64,000 nucleotides of DNA, from the NCBI RefSeq assembly GCF_001562255.1, contig NZ_CP014301.1, positions 2,914,001-2,978,000 on the forward strand. Reading direction: 5' to 3'. The notes under the pieces are model-generated. The model saw nothing but the letters and a program-made list of their open reading frames with translations. It was not told the origin of the DNA and did not search any database. The stretch is from Bosea sp. PAMC 26642 (GTDB taxonomy: Bacteria > Pseudomonadota > Alphaproteobacteria > Rhizobiales > Beijerinckiaceae). The position numbers and the translations under genes were made by a program. Every line of letters starts with the position of its first letter. The first letter of the stretch is position 1. This document shows, piece after piece, positions 55,231-64,000 of this stretch.

Positions 55231-57327
55231 TCACGCAGCCTGCGCCTTCATCTCCGAAAAGCTTTTGCCCTCGGCGGCGAGCCTGCGCAGCAGCGGCGCC
55301 GGTTCGAGGCTCTTGTCCCCGCTCTCGGCGGCCTGGGCCTCCAGGCGCTTCACGATCGTGTCGAGCCCAACCGTGTCGGCCCAGTGCATCGGTCCCCCGC
55401 GCCAGGCCGGCCAGTTGTAGCCGTTGAGCCAGATGATATCGATGTCGCCCGGCCGCGCCGCGATGCCCTCTTCGAGGATGCGCGCTCCTTCGTTGACCAT
55501 CGGGTCGAGCAGTCGAGCCAAAATCTCGTCTGGCGTGAAGGAGCGCCGCGTCACGCCCTTCTCCTGCGATATCCGCGCGATCAGGCCCTCGACCTCCGGA
55601 TCGCGATGGCCTGTCCGCGCCCCCTCCGGGTAGAGATAATAGCCCCGCCCCGTCTTCTGGCCGAACCAGCCGCATTCGCAGATCGCATCCGCGACCGCAG
55701 CCTTCGTGCCGCGCGACTTCCGCGTGCGCCAGCCGATGTCGTTGCCGGCAAGGTCCGACATCGCGAACGGGCCCATCTTGAAGCCGAAGCCGGTTAGCGC
55801 GGCATCGACCTCATGCGGCAGCGCGCCGGCGATCAGCAGCCGCTCGGCGGCCCGCGTGCGCGCCTCCAGCATCCGGTTGCCGACGAAGCCGAAGCCGTTG
55901 CCGACCACGACCGGGACCTTGTTGAGCTTGCGCCCGAGCGCCACGGCTGTCGCCACCACATCGTCGGCAACGCCCGCCGGCCGGACGATCTCCAGAAGCT
56001 TCATGACATTGGCGGGGCTGAAGAAGTGCATTCCGAGCACGTCGGCGGGCCGCTTCGTCGCCGCGGCGATCGTCGGGACGTCGAGATAGGAGGTGTTGCT
56101 GGCGAGGATCGCTCCGGGCTTGGCGATCCTGTCGAGTTCGCCGAAGATCTGCTGCTTGATGCCCATCTCCTCGAAGGCGGCCTCGATCACGATGTCGGCC
56201 TGCGCCGCCGCCGAAAGTCCGACGGCCGGCGTGATCAGCGCGAGCCGCTGGTCGCGCAGGGTCGGCGTCAGCGAACCACGCGTCACCGACATCTCGTAGA
56301 TGGCGGCGACGCGGTTCATACCGTTGTCGATCTGCGCCTGTTGCGTCTCGATCAGCGTCACCGGGATGCCGGCATTGGCGAAGCACATCGCGATGCCACC
56401 GCCCATCGTACCGGCCCCGATCACGGCGGCCGTCGCGATCGGACGCGGCTTCACGTCGGCCCCGATGCCGGGCACCCTGGCGGCGTCGCGTTCGGCAAAG
56501 AAGACGTAGCGCAACGCCTTCGAGCGGTCGTCTGCGACGAGCGTCATGAACAGCGCGCGCTCGACGGCCAGTCCCTCTGCGAAGGGCATCGTGAAAACCG
56601 CCCGCACCGCCTCGATCAATGCCATCGCATTGGGCATGTCGCCGGATTTCTTCGTCGCTTCGGCCGCCACTGCCTCGAACGCCTCCCGATCGGCCGGCGT
56701 CAACGCCTCACCAAGATCGCCCGTACGGCGAGGGTCGTCCTTCGCCATATCCTGTGCCAGCGCGACCGCCGCCTCGACCACGTCGCCAAGCGCGACGATA
56801 TCGACGAGCCCGAGGCGCGAGGCCTCGTCGGCGGAAACGGGCTCGCCCGACAGCATCATCGGGAAGGCCTTAGCCGCGCCGATCAGCCGGGGCAGGCGCT
56901 GCGTACCGCCGGCGCCCGGGATGATGCCGAGCTTGATCTCGGGCAGGCCGAGTTTGGCGGCAGGCGCGGCCACCCGGCCGTGACAGGCGAGTGCGACCTC
57001 GAGCCCGCCACCGAGCGCGACACCCTGGATCGCGGCGACGACCGGCTTGGCGCAGTTCTCGATGGCGTCGAGAACATCCGGCAGCAGCGGCTTGGCCGGC
57101 GGCTTGCCGAACTCGGAGATATCGGCCCCGGCGATGAAGGCCTTCCCCGCCGCCGCGATCACGATCGCCTCGACCGCTGGATCGCTCGCCGCCTTGGCGA
57201 GCACATCGGCAAGTCCGGCGCGCAGGCCGGCGCCCAGCGCATTGACCGGCGGATTGTCGATCGTCACGATCGCGATCGGGCCGCGAAGGGCGAGCCGGGC
57301 GATCTCCATGGGCATATTCCTCGTCAT
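55231..57327 (-). CDS. FadB-like enoyl-CoA hydratase / 3-hydroxyacyl-CoA dehydrogenase
   Basis: A 698-residue bifunctional beta-oxidation enzyme. The N-terminal crotonase domain (about 1-190) has [10 protein letters not shown] and [17 protein letters not shown], with the hydratase glutamates in the usual places. The dehydrogenase part begins at about 295 with [13 protein letters not shown] (NAD loop) and has the catalytic His in [17 protein letters not shown], followed by two C-terminal helical domains. It hydrates enoyl-CoA and oxidises the product. Its upstream region holds a perfect palindrome 5 bases before the start codon. Confidence 0.93.
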   Translation of the reverse strand: MTRNMPMEIARLALRGPIAIVTIDNPPVNALGAGLRAGLADVLAKAASDPAVEAIVIAAAGKAFIAGADISEFGKPPAKPLLPDVLDAIENCAKPVVAAIQGVALGGGLEVALACHGRVAAPAAKLGLPEIKLGIIPGAGGTQRLPRLIGAAKAFPMMLSGEPVSADEASRLGLVDIVALGDVVEAAVALAQDMAKDDPRRTGDLGEALTPADREAFEAVAAEATKKSGDMPNAMALIEAVRAVFTMPFAEGLAVERALFMTLVADDRSKALRYVFFAERDAARVPGIGADVKPRPIATAAVIGAGTMGGGIAMCFANAGIPVTLIETQQAQIDNGMNRVAAIYEMSVTRGSLTPTLRDQRLALITPAVGLSAAAQADIVIEAAFEEMGIKQQIFGELDRIAKPGAILASNTSYLDVPTIAAATKRPADVLGMHFFSPANVMKLLEIVRPAGVADDVVATAVALGRKLNKVPVVVGNGFGFVGNRMLEARTRAAERLLIAGALPHEVDAALTGFGFKMGPFAMSDLAGNDIGWRTRKSRGTKAAVADAICECGWFGQKTGRGYYLYPEGARTGHRDPEVEGLIARISQEKGVTRRSFTPDEILARLLDPMVNEGARILEEGIAARPGDIDIIWLNGYNWPAWRGGPMHWADTVGLDTIVKRLEAQAAESGDKSLEPAPLLRRLAAEGKSFSEMKAQAA

Positions 57328-57332
57328 GAACT

Positions 57333-57349
57333 GTTCTGCATTGCAGAAC
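57333..57349. promoter_or_regulatory. Perfect palindrome GTTCTGCA-T-TGCAGAAC before the FadB-like gene
   Basis: Eight-base perfect arms with a single central base lie immediately upstream of the fadB-like ATG. A related half (CGTCTGCATTG) follows at about 57353. On the minus strand, TTGACA at 57399-57394 is a good -35, though the -10 (TTCCTA) 17 bases on is weak. The position fits a repressor site at the start of the transcript. The regulator is not in the window. Confidence 0.6.
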
Positions 57350-57432
57350 GAGCGTCTGCATTGCCATTGTTAGGAAGTGTGCCGGGTCGAGATTGTCAAG
57401 TTGCCCCGTCACAGCGAGGCCAGTTGTGGACA

Positions 57433-57450
57433 TTCGTACTGCAGTACGAA
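57433..57450. promoter_or_regulatory. Perfect 18-bp palindrome TTCGTACTGCAGTACGAA
   Basis: Fully self-complementary 18-bp sequence between the two divergent fatty-acid genes, about 110 bases before the nitronate monooxygenase start. It resembles a TetR-type operator in length and symmetry. TTGTGG (57424-57429) and TACGAA (57446-57451), 16 bases apart, form a weak plus-strand promoter that overlaps it. Confidence 0.6.
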
Positions 57451-57559
57451 ACTGGACCTATCCTTGACCGGCCGCGAAACCCCATGGCAAGCCTGCTGCT
57501 CATGCCGCGCCGGAGGGATCCGGGCAAGACGAGATGCGCCTGACCAGGAACGGACCGCC

Positions 57560-59267
<1,708 letters not shown>

Positions 59268-59362
59268 TCGGTGTCGTGACGTCTGATCGTTACCTGATCC
59301 CTGATGATACGCCCAGCGGCGCAGCAGATGACGGCGCCGTGAATGTTTGTCGTCCAGGTGCC

Positions 59363-59476
59363 GTCGTTCCAGGCGCAGCGCAGCGGAGCCCCGGAACCCC
59401 AGCCTGAACCTCTCGATGCCTCCATTCCGGCATGGATACTCGATCGGCGCCGCTAAAGCGGCTTGTCCGGAATGAC
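59363..59476. repeat. Degenerate dispersed inverted-repeat element, type A (copy 15)
   Basis: Begins GTCGTTCCAGGCGCAGCGCA and ends TTGTCCGGAATGAC; the right half fits the family better than the left. It lies in the 342-base gap between the convergent enoyl-CoA hydratase and tctA stops. Nothing else was recognised in that gap. Confidence 0.75.
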
Positions 59477-59609
59477 AGTCCGTCGGCGTGAAGCGATATG
59501 AGAAATCACTGAAATCGTTCAGTTCATCGCACGGACTCTCAGGATAAGGGTCGCACACACGCCATCGGCGGTGTCGGCAGATCAAGTCCGGAAAGCGCAG
59601 TTCGCCCCC

Positions 59610-61115
59610 TCACGCCGCTGCTACTCGCCGCGCCCTCAGCTTGTCCATCGACCAGGAGAATACCGGCCAGAGCAGCGCCGCGAATGTCATGGCCGCCAGA
59701 ACGCTCGACACCGACCGGCTGAAGAAGGGCAGGATCGAACCGTCCGACTTGATCAGCGAGGTGACGAAGCTCTGTTCCACCATCGTGCCCATGACGATGC
59801 CGAGCACCAGCGCCGCGACCGGATAGCCGTTCTTCTCCATCGTGAAACCGAGCAGGCCGAAGAACGCAACGCAGTAGACCGCGAACAGGTTGTTGCCGGC
59901 GGTGGCGAAGGCGCCGACCGCGCAGAACACCATGATCACCGGCATGACCGCCGAGCGCGGCGCACCGACCACGAAGCTCGCGCCCCGGATCATCATGATG
60001 CCGAGCGGGATCATGATGATGTTGCCCAGGATGAAGATGATGTAGAGCGCGTACATGCTCGACGCCTGCTCGGTGAACAGCGACGGGCCGGGATTGAGGC
60101 CCTTCATGTAGAGCACGCCGATGGCGATCGCGGTGATCGTGTCGCCGGGAATGCCGAAGAGCAGCGCCGGCACCCAGCCCGAGGCGAGCGAGGCATTGTT
60201 GCTGGCGCCGGCCTCGATCAGCCCCTCGGGATGGCCGGTGCCGAACTTCTCCGGCGTCTTCGAGAAACGCTTGGCCATGGCGTAGCTGACCCAGGCCGCC
60301 ATGTCGGCGCCCGCACCCGGCAGCACGCCGATGATGATGCCGACGACGTTTCCGCGCGCCTGCTGCTTGGGATATTTCTTGGTCAGCTCCCACTGCCCCT
60401 TGAGGATGCTCCCCATCCGGCGATGCGGTAGCTTGGGCGGTTCGCGCTCGGTCAGGGCCCGCATCACCTCGGCCAGCGCGAAGACGCCGACCAGCGCCGG
60501 GATCGGCTCGATGCCGCCGAGCAGGTCGACCGTGCCGAAGGTGAAGCGCGGCACCCCGCCGGGATTGTCGATGCCGATGCAGGTTATCAGCAGCCCCAGA
60601 AGCATCGAGGCGATCGCCTTGATCGGCGAGGAGCGTGCCACCAGCGTGGCGCACATCAGCCCGAGCAGCGCGAGCCAGAAGTTCTCATAGGTCGAGAAGG
60701 AGAGCGCGAATTCTGCCAGCACCGGCGCCAGGATCATCAGCGAAAGCGTGCCGGCGATGCCGCCCAGCGCAGAAAACCACAGGCAGATCCCCAGCGCCGT
60801 CTCCGCCTGGCCCTTGCGCGTCATGGCATAGGCTTCGTCGGTATAGGCGGCCGAGGCCGGCGTGCCGGGAATGCGCAGCAGGCAGCCGGGGATGTCACCC
60901 GAAAAGATCGCCATGGCAGAGGCGGTGATGATCGTCGCCACTGCCGCGATCGGCGACAGGTAGAAGGTGACAGGCACCAGCAGCGCCGTCGCCATGGTCG
61001 CCGAAAGGCCGGGCAGCGAGCCGACTACCAGCCCGTAGATGGCCGATGCCAGGATCGCAATCAGCACGTCGGGCGCAAAAACGAGCCCGAAGGCCTGGAT
61101 GATGGTGTTGGTCAT
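59610..61115 (-). CDS. tctA: Tripartite tricarboxylate transporter permease (TctA)
   Basis: A 501-residue large permease with about 11 predicted helices. The TctA signature lies in the N-terminal half (GSLPGLSATMATALLVPVTFYLSP and IPGTPASAAYTDEAYAM), and GIIIGVLPGAGADMAAWVSYAMAKR and GIPGDTITAIAIGVLYMKGLNPGPSLF repeat it in the second half. It works with TctB and TctC to import carboxylates using an ion gradient. It starts 7 bases after tctB ends. Substrate unknown. Confidence 0.93.
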   Translation of the reverse strand: MTNTIIQAFGLVFAPDVLIAILASAIYGLVVGSLPGLSATMATALLVPVTFYLSPIAAVATIITASAMAIFSGDIPGCLLRIPGTPASAAYTDEAYAMTRKGQAETALGICLWFSALGGIAGTLSLMILAPVLAEFALSFSTYENFWLALLGLMCATLVARSSPIKAIASMLLGLLITCIGIDNPGGVPRFTFGTVDLLGGIEPIPALVGVFALAEVMRALTEREPPKLPHRRMGSILKGQWELTKKYPKQQARGNVVGIIIGVLPGAGADMAAWVSYAMAKRFSKTPEKFGTGHPEGLIEAGASNNASLASGWVPALLFGIPGDTITAIAIGVLYMKGLNPGPSLFTEQASSMYALYIIFILGNIIMIPLGIMMIRGASFVVGAPRSAVMPVIMVFCAVGAFATAGNNLFAVYCVAFFGLLGFTMEKNGYPVAALVLGIVMGTMVEQSFVTSLIKSDGSILPFFSRSVSSVLAAMTFAALLWPVFSWSMDKLRARRVAAA

Positions 61116-61122
61116 CGGCGCG

Positions 61123-61614
61123 TCACCACGGAAAAGGCAGCAGGCCGCCAGGCAGGGGCACGCGCAGCAGCTTGAGGAAGATCAGGTTGACGATGAGCGG
61201 CGCGACCAGCGCCAGGGGCACGGCGAGCTTCGCCTTCGCTCCGAAGGCGAAGGAGGCCGTCAGCACCATGATCGCCGCCGTCGGCAGGAAGCCGAGCGCC
61301 TCCGAAGCGAGCGCGTAGAAGAAGACGAGGCCGGGCGGCAGCAGAGCCAGCCATGAGCGCCAGGCCGGCAGGGGCTCGAGCATCTCGGGCGCCGAATGGC
61401 TGACGACGTCGGCCTCGGCCACCTCCTCGAAATGCCGCCCGACGCCGAAGACGATCAGGACGCCGCAGAGCGCCAGCCCCGCCCCGACGACCATGGGAAA
61501 GGCCGACGGCCCGACCTGCTGGCCGGGCACCGGCGGCAGCTTCGAGCCATAGAAGAACGCGGCCGCGCCGAGCGTGGCGATCGCGCCACCGGTGATACGG
61601 TCGGACAGTTGCAT
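61123..61614 (-). CDS. tctB: Tripartite tricarboxylate transporter small subunit (TctB)
   Basis: A 163-residue membrane protein with four predicted helices, the size of TctB. GGAIATLGAAAFFYGSKLPPVPGQQVGPSAFPMVVGAGLALCGVLIVFG is a family block, and the end has LLRVPLPGGLLPFPW. It is required with TctA for transport. A type A repeat lies between it and tctC, and the tctA start follows 7 bases after its stop. Confidence 0.88.
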   Translation of the reverse strand: MQLSDRITGGAIATLGAAAFFYGSKLPPVPGQQVGPSAFPMVVGAGLALCGVLIVFGVGRHFEEVAEADVVSHSAPEMLEPLPAWRSWLALLPPGLVFFYALASEALGFLPTAAIMVLTASFAFGAKAKLAVPLALVAPLIVNLIFLKLLRVPLPGGLLPFPW

Positions 61615-61688
61615 TCGGAAACCTTCTCGATTTGCGAGAGCGGCCTGGCATCACGCGCCATCGCGGGGCGGATGGAACCAAGGGCGCC

Positions 61689-61792
61689 GTCACTCCGGGC
61701 GGAGCGCAGCGGAGACCCGGAATCCATCACAAGGCACTATGCTTTATGATGGATTCCGGATCGGCGCCGCTATGCGGCTTGTCCGGAATGAC
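61689..61792. repeat. Dispersed inverted-repeat element, type A (copy 16)
   Basis: Begins GTCACTCCGGGCGGAGCGCA and ends TTGTCCGGAATGAC, with CGGAATCCATC facing GATGGATTCCG. It lies 33 bases after the tctC stop, between tctC and tctB. A short extra piece (GTTCCGGACAAGCC) follows at 61794. Confidence 0.9.
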
Positions 61793-61825
61793 GCGTTCCG
61801 GACAAGCCGGGACGAAGCCTTCGGC

Positions 61826-62821
61826 TCAGGCCTTCGCCAGGCCCGCCGCCTTCATGGCCGAGGCCATCGCCTTGTCGCCTTCATCCATGAACTTGGTGAA
61901 GCCGGCCTGGTCGGCGAACTTCATGCCGAAGCCGCGCGAGTTCATGAAGTCCTGATACTCTTTGGAGTCGAAGGCCTTCTTCAGCGAAGCGACCAGCGTC
62001 GCCTGGATCTCGGCGGGCATGCCCTTCGGGCCGGCGATGCCGCGCCAGGCGCCGACAGAGTAGTTGATTCCGAGCGTCTCGTTCAGCGTCGGCACGTCCT
62101 TGAACATCGGGTTGCGCTCGGTCGCCATGATCGCCAGCGACTTCGCCTTGCCGGCGTCGATCATCGCGCGCGCTTCCGGCACCGAGCAGGTCACGATGTC
62201 GAGGCCGCCGGCTGCGAGATCCTGCATGCCGGGCGCGGCGCCGTTCGACGGCACCCAGCCGACATGGTCAGGCTTCAGCCCCATGGCGACGAGCCAGCCG
62301 ATCAACGCCAGATGCCAGATGCCGCCCTGGCCGGTGCCCGAGGCCTTCATCTTGCCGTGCGGCGCCGCCTTGATCGCATCCGCCAGCGCCTTGATGTCCT
62401 TGTACGGGCTGGCGGCGTTCACCTGTACGCCCGGCGGGTCCTCGTTCATCAGCGCCAGCGGCACATAGCTCGTCGGCTTCAGCTCGGTCAGGCCCTGATG
62501 ATGCATCATCGAAATCTCGACCGTCAGCATCCCGATATTGTAGCCGTCGGGCGCCGCCGTCGCGATCGCCGAATGGCCGACCACGCCCGAACCGCCGGTC
62601 CTGTTGACCACGTTGAAGGGCTGGCCGAGATCCTTCTCCAGAAGCTGCGCGACGATGCGCGCCGTCGCATCGGTGCCGCCGCCCGCTCCCCAGGGGCAAA
62701 TCAGCGTGACCGGGCGGCTGGGATATTTCGCCTGTCCGATGGCCGGGCCGGCGATCAGGCCCGTCGCGCCGGCTGCAGCCGCGCCCTTCAGAATCGTTCG
62801 TCTGTTGATGTCGTTCGTCAT
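61826..62821 (-). CDS. tctC: Tripartite tricarboxylate transporter substrate-binding protein (TctC/Bug)
   Basis: A 331-residue periplasmic receptor of the Bug family. The N-terminus has a twin-arginine signal (NRRTILKGAAAAG). KYPSRPVTLICPWGAGGGTDATARIVAQLLEKDLGQPFNVVNRTGGSGVVGHSAIA is the classic Bug opening, with the residues that bind the substrate carboxylate. GGGAGAAG precedes the ATG. It is the first gene of tctCBA. The ligand is probably a carboxylate, but sequence does not say which. Confidence 0.93.
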   Translation of the reverse strand: MTNDINRRTILKGAAAAGATGLIAGPAIGQAKYPSRPVTLICPWGAGGGTDATARIVAQLLEKDLGQPFNVVNRTGGSGVVGHSAIATAAPDGYNIGMLTVEISMMHHQGLTELKPTSYVPLALMNEDPPGVQVNAASPYKDIKALADAIKAAPHGKMKASGTGQGGIWHLALIGWLVAMGLKPDHVGWVPSNGAAPGMQDLAAGGLDIVTCSVPEARAMIDAGKAKSLAIMATERNPMFKDVPTLNETLGINYSVGAWRGIAGPKGMPAEIQATLVASLKKAFDSKEYQDFMNSRGFGMKFADQAGFTKFMDEGDKAMASAMKAAGLAKA

Positions 62822-62942
62822 GGGTCTTCTCCCTAAATCGATTTAAGTTCGAGCGCTCCTCGACCAATGGCGGGGCGCTCTTTGATGGACGCGTTATCAG
62901 AGCCGATTGCGGCGCCCCAGACAACTCCCCTTCGGGCTCGTT

Positions 62943-64000
62943 CTACAGGCCGCAGGAGACGGGCAGCACGGCCTTGCCGACCCTGTCGATCACGGCGCCG
63001 GTGCTGAGATCTGGCCCGGTCGTGGCACTGCCGGGCGTCGCGCCCGCCTTCGCAAGCACAGCCTGCAGCGCGGTCGTATCGGCGATCGTATAGGACCGCT
63101 GCGGCGCGATGCCGGCGACCAGAACCTTGTCGGACGGATTGGCGGTAACGAGGCCGGCAAGCCGCCCCTGCCGGTCGAAGACCGGGCTGCCGGCCTGGCC
63201 CGGCTGCAGCGGCGCGAACACGGCAGAGCCCGTCGTGACCCGCACGCTCTGTCCCGGCAGGGCCTGGGCTGCGCGCTTGCCGACATCGTCGCCGAACGCG
63301 ACCAGCACCACGCTCTCGCGCTCGCCGAGCGCCTCCGCCCGCAGTGCCGGGGCCGGGTTGGGCGTGCCGGCGTCGAGATCGAGCACGGCCAGCCCGCTCG
63401 CATCGTCCTTGAAGCGCAGCCGCGCCGGGCGTCCGCCGACGCGCACGCCCCGGCAGGGCTCGATCGCGACGATCGCGGTCAGCGCGAGCTTGTCCGACAG
63501 CGCCAGCGCGACGCCGAAGCGCTCGATCGGCCGCGCCACGACAGCAACGATCGGCGGCGCTGCCGCAGCGGCGACCGCCGCAGGAGCCGAAGACGGCGCG
63601 GGACCGGTCGGGAACGGCTCGAAGCTGCTGGCGATCGCGATCACCAGCGGATCGACGGCCGCCGACAGCGTCTTCTCGTAGCCGATCGAGAAGCCGCGCA
63701 GCCCTTGCGGCCCGGCCGCCAGCCGGCGATAGAATTTGCCGGTCGCGGTCTCGCCGGTAACGACGAAGAAGTCCGGCCGCAGCAGCTTATAGGTGATCTT
63801 GCGCCCCGGCACGTTGGCGTTGACGGCAGTGGCCTTCTCGAACAGGGCCTCAAGGCTTTCGCCGGGCGGGCTTGTCGTCGCATCGAGCGTGACCCGGCCG
63901 TCGCCGCTCTGCCAGCGGCTGCCGCCGGTTGGCGTCGCCTCGCGCCGGGGCAGCACCTTCTCGGGGATGCCGATCCGCACGCCGGTGCGCTCGTCGACGA
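62943..64000 (-). CDS. Trypsin-like serine protease-fold protein (5' end outside window)
   Basis: A C-terminal fragment of at least 352 residues; the frame runs to the window edge, so the start is missing. The last 190 residues look like a trypsin-fold domain (FGVALALSDKLALTAIVAI, LAVLDLD) with the nucleophile-like Ser in PGQAGSPVFDRQGRLAGLV, a variant of GNSGGP. A Cys pair (PCRGVRV and the terminal SCGL) could form a disulfide. The preceding part includes GRKITYKLLRPDFFVVTGE and an Ala/Pro-rich linker. Whether the Asp/His catalytic partners are present is unclear, so protease activity is not assured. Confidence 0.65.
   Translation of the reverse strand, partial: VDERTGVRIGIPEKVLPRREATPTGGSRWQSGDGRVTLDATTSPPGESLEALFEKATAVNANVPGRKITYKLLRPDFFVVTGETATGKFYRRLAAGPQGLRGFSIGYEKTLSAAVDPLVIAIASSFEPFPTGPAPSSAPAAVAAAAAPPIVAVVARPIERFGVALALSDKLALTAIVAIEPCRGVRVGGRPARLRFKDDASGLAVLDLDAGTPNPAPALRAEALGERESVVLVAFGDDVGKRAAQALPGQSVRVTTGSAVFAPLQPGQAGSPVFDRQGRLAGLVTANPSDKVLVAGIAPQRSYTIADTTALQAVLAKAGATPGSATTGPDLSTGAVIDRVGKAVLPVSCGL

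Overview
The window looks like chromosome of a high-GC alphaproteobacterium of the order Hyphomicrobiales. A Bosea-like genus is my best guess, from gene content and protein sequence style only; no rRNA is present to test it. Supporting traits are an atpHAGDC cluster without Fo genes next to priA and xerC, a class I lysyl-tRNA synthetase, an ethylmalonyl-CoA mutase (MeaA), a minimal PutA with its own Lrp-type regulator, many TRAP, TTT and ABC transport genes, and a C-terminal J-domain protein beside bolA.

Layout. 1-3.4 kb: an orphan TRAP binding protein, an SDR dehydrogenase, an Asp/Glu-racemase-family enzyme and a small unknown gene. 3.5-9.7 kb: tRNA-Glu(CTC), an Old Yellow Enzyme, comF, grxC, a DUF1178 gene, meaA and a J-domain gene. 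9.8-18 kb: bolA, a VapBC-type toxin-antitoxin pair with a clear operator, an MFS carrier, an SCP2-type thiolase, two EamA exporters around a D,D-carboxypeptidase with a long tail, and a CobW-family metallochaperone. 18-27 kb: an acyl-CoA synthetase, a complete ABC importer (binding protein, ATPase, permease), putR/putA and rppH. 27.4-32.6 kb: the F1 ATP synthase operon. 32.9-37.4 kb: a toxin-first TA pair, priA, xerC and a DUF4337 gene. 37.6-47.8 kb: an amidase, then a GntR regulator divergent from a tightly overlapping hexuronate operon (uxaC-kduI-kduD-kdgF-TRAP PQM-uxuB). 48-53.8 kb: a binding protein, an M20 amidohydrolase, lysK, a nitroreductase and a DUF808 membrane protein. 54-59.3 kb: a beta-oxidation cluster (thiolase, FadB-like protein; divergently a nitronate monooxygenase and an enoyl-CoA hydratase) around a control region with two perfect palindromes. 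59.6-64 kb: a tripartite tricarboxylate transporter (tctCBA) and the truncated end of a protease-fold protein.

The feature that ties the window together is a dispersed family of about 75-150 bp inverted-repeat elements: 15 full copies and one half copy, in three sequence types. All are intergenic or at a gene's extreme 3' end, and nearly all start within 35 bases after a stop codon. Inside the ATP synthase operon they directly follow atpA and atpD, the genes for the two subunits present three times per complex. Each gene of the ABC importer is also followed by one. No transposase, prophage, CRISPR array or rRNA was seen, and no obviously new multi-gene defence or biosynthetic system. The points most worth testing are the repeat family, the two fatty-acid-cluster palindromes, the two TA modules with their settings, and the uronate operon control region.
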